33,446 nt of DNA, from NCBI GenBank assembly GCA_018714325.1, contig DVNN01000310.1, forward strand, positions 1 to 33,446, written 5' to 3'. The position numbers and the translations under genes were made by a program. The DNA is from Candidatus Pelethocola excrementipullorum. GTDB taxonomy: Bacteria > Bacillota > Clostridia > Lachnospirales > Lachnospiraceae. Shown here piece after piece: positions 30,300 through 33,446 of this stretch. Position 1 is the stretch's first letter; each line of letters starts with the position of its first letter. The notes under the pieces are model-generated. The model had not been told where the DNA came from. It made no database searches and was given only the letters and a program-made list of their open reading frames with translations.

Positions 30300-31079
30300 T
30301 TATATTTCACCGATCATAAACCTATATTCTTTAGGACTACATCCAATATATTTTTTGAAAACGGCGCCAAAATACTTATATTCACCAATTCCACACCGCC
30401 ATGCCACTTCCTGAACCGGAATTCCTTCCCGCAGCATTTCCAACGCTTTTTGGATACGATAGCGGTTTAAATACTCAATAAAGGTGGTTCCCATGGAATC
30501 CTTGAACTTTTTATTTAAAAATGTTTCACTATAATTCATCATTTCCACCACATCACGCATGACAATTTTATTCTGATAATTATCTGAGATAAACTCCAGC
30601 ATCTGCTTTGTAACGGTATCCTCTACCTCCTTCTTTCCCGAAGCCTTGATTAGATCCATGTTCTTCCAATCATCCTGGCTCAACTGTTTATTGATATAGG
30701 TCTGCCTAACTTTTTGCTCTTTCTGAGCCCTGGCAATAGTCTCTTGAATCTCAGAAAGCTGCAGCGGCTTCAACAAATATCCCAAGACGCCATACTGAAT
30801 TGCCTGCTGAGCATACTCAAAGGTAGAATAGCCCGATAGAATGATAGCGGAATAATCATACTCCTCATAAGTCTGACGGATCATCTCCAACCCGTCCATT
30901 ACAGGCATATTGATATCCGCAATCACGATATCAGGACGGTGCTCTTTTATTAATGCCACTCCTTCTTCCCCGTTACCTGCCTCACCTACAACCGTACACT
31001 CCATATCCGCCCAAGGAATAGAATAAACCAACCCTTTTCTGATAATATCCTCATCTTCTGCGATAATTAACCGAAACAT
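30300..31079 (-). CDS. AraC-type response regulator (YesN-like)
   Basis: This is the DNA-binding half of a two-component system, 259 residues. The receiver domain (1-120) shows the acidic pair EDED (residues 8-11), the phospho-acceptor D55 in IVIADINMPVMDG, and the conserved K in LLKPLQLSE. The C-terminal AraC helix-turn-helix (~155-255) includes YSETFLNKKFKDSMGTTF and ends in FKKYIGCSPKEYR. It is shorter than many YesN proteins, which carry a longer linker. Its ATG follows directly on the kinase stop codon with GGAGG inside the kinase end, so the two are coupled. Likely target: the adjacent ABC importer operon. Confidence 0.94.
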   Translation of the reverse strand: MFRLIIAEDEDIIRKGLVYSIPWADMECTVVGEAGNGEEGVALIKEHRPDIVIADINMPVMDGLEMIRQTYEEYDYSAIILSGYSTFEYAQQAIQYGVLGYLLKPLQLSEIQETIARAQKEQKVRQTYINKQLSQDDWKNMDLIKASGKKEVEDTVTKQMLEFISDNYQNKIVMRDVVEMMNYSETFLNKKFKDSMGTTFIEYLNRYRIQKALEMLREGIPVQEVAWRCGIGEYKYFGAVFKKYIGCSPKEYRFMIGEI

Positions 31080-32777
31080 CTATACCTCCCACTCACTCTG
31101 CATAATGCTGACGATTACTTCCAACCCTTTTTCCTTCCCCATCCTGACCTTGATGCCGCTTTCCTCTCCATATTGAAGGTAAAGCCTTCTGGATATATTA
31201 TGAAGTCCATAAGATCCCGTGTCATTATTGGCCTTGGTCAGCCTGACATTCAACTCCTCCAATGATTTGTGATCCATTCCCGGGCCATCGTCTGTCACAG
31301 AAAGCATCAGCCGTTTTCCCTCCATCCACCCCTTGATATCCAGGTGGATGTTCATCTGCTTTTTAAAGCTATACTTGATGCTGTTTTCAATCAAAGGCTG
31401 TAACAGAAGTTTTGGCACCATACACCGCTCACATGCTTCCTCTATCTCCATTGTATAAGCAAACCGGTCCCCAAACCGGCACTTCTGGATATCCAGATAC
31501 ATCTGAATATACTGCATATCATCCGCAAATAAAACATCCATGACCTGATGATTAATACTATAGCGGAGAAGCTGAGTAAGTAAAACAATCAACTCATCTG
31601 CCCTCCTGGCATCCATACTCACCAGATTCCTTATAATTTCCAAGGTATTATATAAAAAATGCGGATTTATCTGTGCGGTCAACTGACCCATCTCCATGGC
31701 ATTATTCAACTGCAAAAGCTCGGTATTCTTATCATTTAACGCCTGAATATTATCCAGCATATAATTAATCTGATAGGCCACCTCTTCAAATTCATCCTCG
31801 GTTCCCATCTCGATCCTGTGTCTATGGTCCTTCTTACGTATGATTCGGATTTCTTTTACCAGTTTTCCAATCCTGTCGGCATTATTATCCGCCATTGCGG
31901 CCGCCATCCAATTAGCGATCTTGTACCAGAAGAGACTCATAACTGCAATAATCAAAAGTCCGATGAAAAAGCCTGTATTCTTGGGATAATATACAAGGGA
32001 ATGAATCGTCACATCATAATCGGCCAGGTTTTTGGAAATCGTCCAATACCTATCCTCATTATAGTAGCCGAGGCGGCCTGAGGCCGGATAGAACTTATTC
32101 ACAGGATTCGTCAGCTTACCCTTGCTGCAATAAATCACATTATTTCTCTTTTCCGTGATCACACCGTCAAAATTCTTATTAGACAAGTAAAAATTCCAAT
32201 CATCCCCCGATAGAAATAAGGTCAGATACCCAAGGAGCTCCTCGTCATGATACAGCGGTTTTACAAACATATAGTCCGAATAATTTCCGGTATCAAAATA
32301 GACCGCATGGTAAATATCTTTTTCACCACTCTTTTTTACTTTAAAGCAAATGGCATCGTTGTAGTTCACAAGATATGAGGTTAATTCCTTATCGCTGAAG
32401 GAAGAATACCTGATTTCTCCACTGGCATCAGACAGAATCATCTCATTTTCCACACTTCCCTCAGAATTATACCTATAAAATGTCTGTTCCAACCAGGTGG
32501 TATCCTCATTGCCCTCTATGATATCAATCCCATGAAGAGAAACCTCTTCCTTTTCCAAAAAATCATGATTTCTATTATATAAATTGAGAAATACCGATTC
32601 CAGCTTATCCAGATTGCTTCTCGCATTTCCTTCATTGACAGTATAAGTAATTAATAACTGTCCCAAAATAAACATTACCCCACCAACGGCCAATAAGATT
32701 ATGATTCTTCGCAATACGGATCTTTGTAGCTGATCACGGAATTTTCCCGATTCTTTTTTATTACTTTTGTCTTTCAT
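31080..32777 (-). CDS. Sensor histidine kinase (YesM-like)
   Basis: This membrane sensor phosphorylates the response regulator encoded next, 565 residues. A membrane helix near residues 24-46 (IIILLAVGGVMFILGQLLI) is followed by a ~220-residue extracellular sensor, a second helix (FFIGLLIIAVMSLFW), a HAMP region, then the His_kinase domain with QINPHFLYNTLEIIRN (phospho-His) and an ATPase domain with LLQPLIENSIKYSF and TDDGPGMD. This is the layout of YesM/LytS-related kinases that sense extracellular nutrients. The ATG at 32777 is preferred, after GGGGGGAT; the frame is open to 32810. Confidence 0.94.
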   Translation of the reverse strand: MKDKSNKKESGKFRDQLQRSVLRRIIILLAVGGVMFILGQLLITYTVNEGNARSNLDKLESVFLNLYNRNHDFLEKEEVSLHGIDIIEGNEDTTWLEQTFYRYNSEGSVENEMILSDASGEIRYSSFSDKELTSYLVNYNDAICFKVKKSGEKDIYHAVYFDTGNYSDYMFVKPLYHDEELLGYLTLFLSGDDWNFYLSNKNFDGVITEKRNNVIYCSKGKLTNPVNKFYPASGRLGYYNEDRYWTISKNLADYDVTIHSLVYYPKNTGFFIGLLIIAVMSLFWYKIANWMAAAMADNNADRIGKLVKEIRIIRKKDHRHRIEMGTEDEFEEVAYQINYMLDNIQALNDKNTELLQLNNAMEMGQLTAQINPHFLYNTLEIIRNLVSMDARRADELIVLLTQLLRYSINHQVMDVLFADDMQYIQMYLDIQKCRFGDRFAYTMEIEEACERCMVPKLLLQPLIENSIKYSFKKQMNIHLDIKGWMEGKRLMLSVTDDGPGMDHKSLEELNVRLTKANNDTGSYGLHNISRRLYLQYGEESGIKVRMGKEKGLEVIVSIMQSEWEV

Positions 32778-32833
32778 CCTATCCCCCCGATAGATACAAC
32801 TGCTCTCCACCTTTTATAATATAGGTTTGTTTG

Positions 32834-32842
32834 ATTATATCA
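32834..32842 (-). promoter_or_regulatory. Extended -10 promoter of the two-component operon
   Basis: TGATATAAT on the minus strand (TGn plus consensus -10), about 57 bp before the kinase ATG. No good -35 is seen at the usual distance. Confidence 0.4.
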
Positions 32843-32884
32843 TGAAGAGCAAGGCAATTCAGTATTTTTTCACTTTCTTATGCT

Positions 32885-32929
32885 AAAAAACCTCCAAGTG
32901 CCAGTCTGTCAAAACCATACACTTGAAGG
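32885..32929 (-). terminator. Terminator of the right-edge gene
   Basis: CCTCCAAGTG and CACTTGAAGG pair over 10 bp with one mismatch around a 19-nt loop; a run of six T follows on the minus strand. It lies 15 bp after the stop at 32944. Confidence 0.72.
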
Positions 32930-32943
32930 CATATTCTTACCCC

Positions 32944-33446
32944 TTAATTATTCTCATCCAATCCGAATTCAACACCTGTATAGCTTTGCTTTTTAATGAT
33001 AATCACTTTGAAGGACTTATGCCCTTTTGCATTTGCCATCCCACGGAGCTTTCCCTTTACACTATCTGAATAACTGGATACACCGGACGCTATTAGATCC
33101 GCTTCCTCCTCTGTAAATCCACCATCCGTCCAAGTAGAAGTGTTTTCAAAGGCACTGTAGATATTGTCAATGTTGGACACGTCCACAGAATATCCGGTCA
33201 TCGTCTCAACTTCATCCGGGCTAAATGTTTTAATGGTCTTGTGTTCATTCTCTATAATCGTGTTTCCTGACACAGCATTACCTGACTCTTCTTTTGAAGG
33301 TTCCTCCTGCTGCTGAGCAGACTCCTGGACTTCTTCTGTGTTTTCAGAAACTTCTTCATCTTCTGTATCCTGATCTGCTTTTCCGAGATCTTGTTGATCT
33401 GCTTCCTGATTGGTGCTGCTTGATTCTTCTTCCACTGAATAATCTG
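32944..33446 (-). CDS. C-terminal part of an acidic protein of unknown function (5' end outside window)
   Basis: The reading frame is open to the window edge, so this is probably the end of a longer gene; a GTG at 33435 has no visible ribosome site within the window. At least 166 codons are seen. The first ~60 residues are a Glu/Gln/Ser/Asp-rich low-complexity stretch (EESSSTNQEADQQD and QQQEEPSKEES), like linkers of secreted or surface lipoproteins. A compact ~95-residue domain follows, with FSPDEVETMTGYSVD, GGFTEEEADLIASGVSSYSD and a basic beta-like end, SFKVIIIKKQSYTGVEFGLD. I do not recognise the family. A terminator follows. Confidence 0.65.
   Translation of the reverse strand, partial: DYSVEEESSSTNQEADQQDLGKADQDTEDEEVSENTEEVQESAQQQEEPSKEESGNAVSGNTIIENEHKTIKTFSPDEVETMTGYSVDVSNIDNIYSAFENTSTWTDGGFTEEEADLIASGVSSYSDSVKGKLRGMANAKGHKSFKVIIIKKQSYTGVEFGLDENN

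Overview
This looks like a chromosomal window from an anaerobic gut-type member of the Clostridia, most likely Lachnospiraceae. Ribosome binding sites are strong (AGGAGG), base composition is moderate to low in GC, and the genes are CUT1 sugar ABC transporters, YesMN-like two-component genes, selenocysteine genes and an [FeFe]-hydrogenase. The genus cannot be named from sequence alone. No rRNA, CRISPR array, insertion sequence or phage was seen.

Region 1 (1-12060, mostly minus strand) is a carbohydrate locus. It has two CUT1-type ABC importers (binding protein plus permeases at 10.7-12.1 kb and 8.9-10.6 kb; a second binding protein and permease at 0-2.4 kb, continuing off the left edge). Between them lie an ADP-dependent sugar kinase, a class II ketose-bisphosphate aldolase, a D-lyxose/D-mannose-type isomerase, and three regulators (DeoR, RpiR, and an ArsR-like protein with a large extra C-terminal domain). 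Isomerase, kinase and aldolase together would turn an imported sugar into trioses; the sugar itself is unknown. Two perfect palindromes flank a strong promoter in front of the left-hand binding-protein gene.

Region 2 (12.3-14.25 kb) is a small spacer: a truncated LarA-like remnant, a DUF6194-like protein, and an XRE regulator plus membrane-protein pair whose promoter overlaps three tandem repeats.

Region 3 (14.29-25.87 kb) is the most notable part. It holds the selenocysteine tRNA gene (selC), selB, selA, the molybdenum-cofactor genes moeA, mobB and mobA, and a minus-strand cluster fdhF-hycB-fdhD-hycB-hydA. fdhF has an in-frame UGA followed by a clear bacterial SECIS hairpin. The gene content and order match the second half of the hydrogen-dependent CO2 reductase (HDCR) locus of Acetobacterium woodii, so the cluster probably encodes a soluble complex that interconverts H2 + CO2 and formate. 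The window therefore packs enzyme, cofactor maturation and Sec insertion together, lacking only selD and the early Moco genes.

Region 4 (26.2-32.8 kb) is an ABC importer of the Fe(III)/PotABC-like family (binding protein, fused double permease, ATPase) with a YesM/YesN-like sensor kinase and AraC-type response regulator upstream. The right edge holds the C-terminal part of an acidic protein of unknown function.
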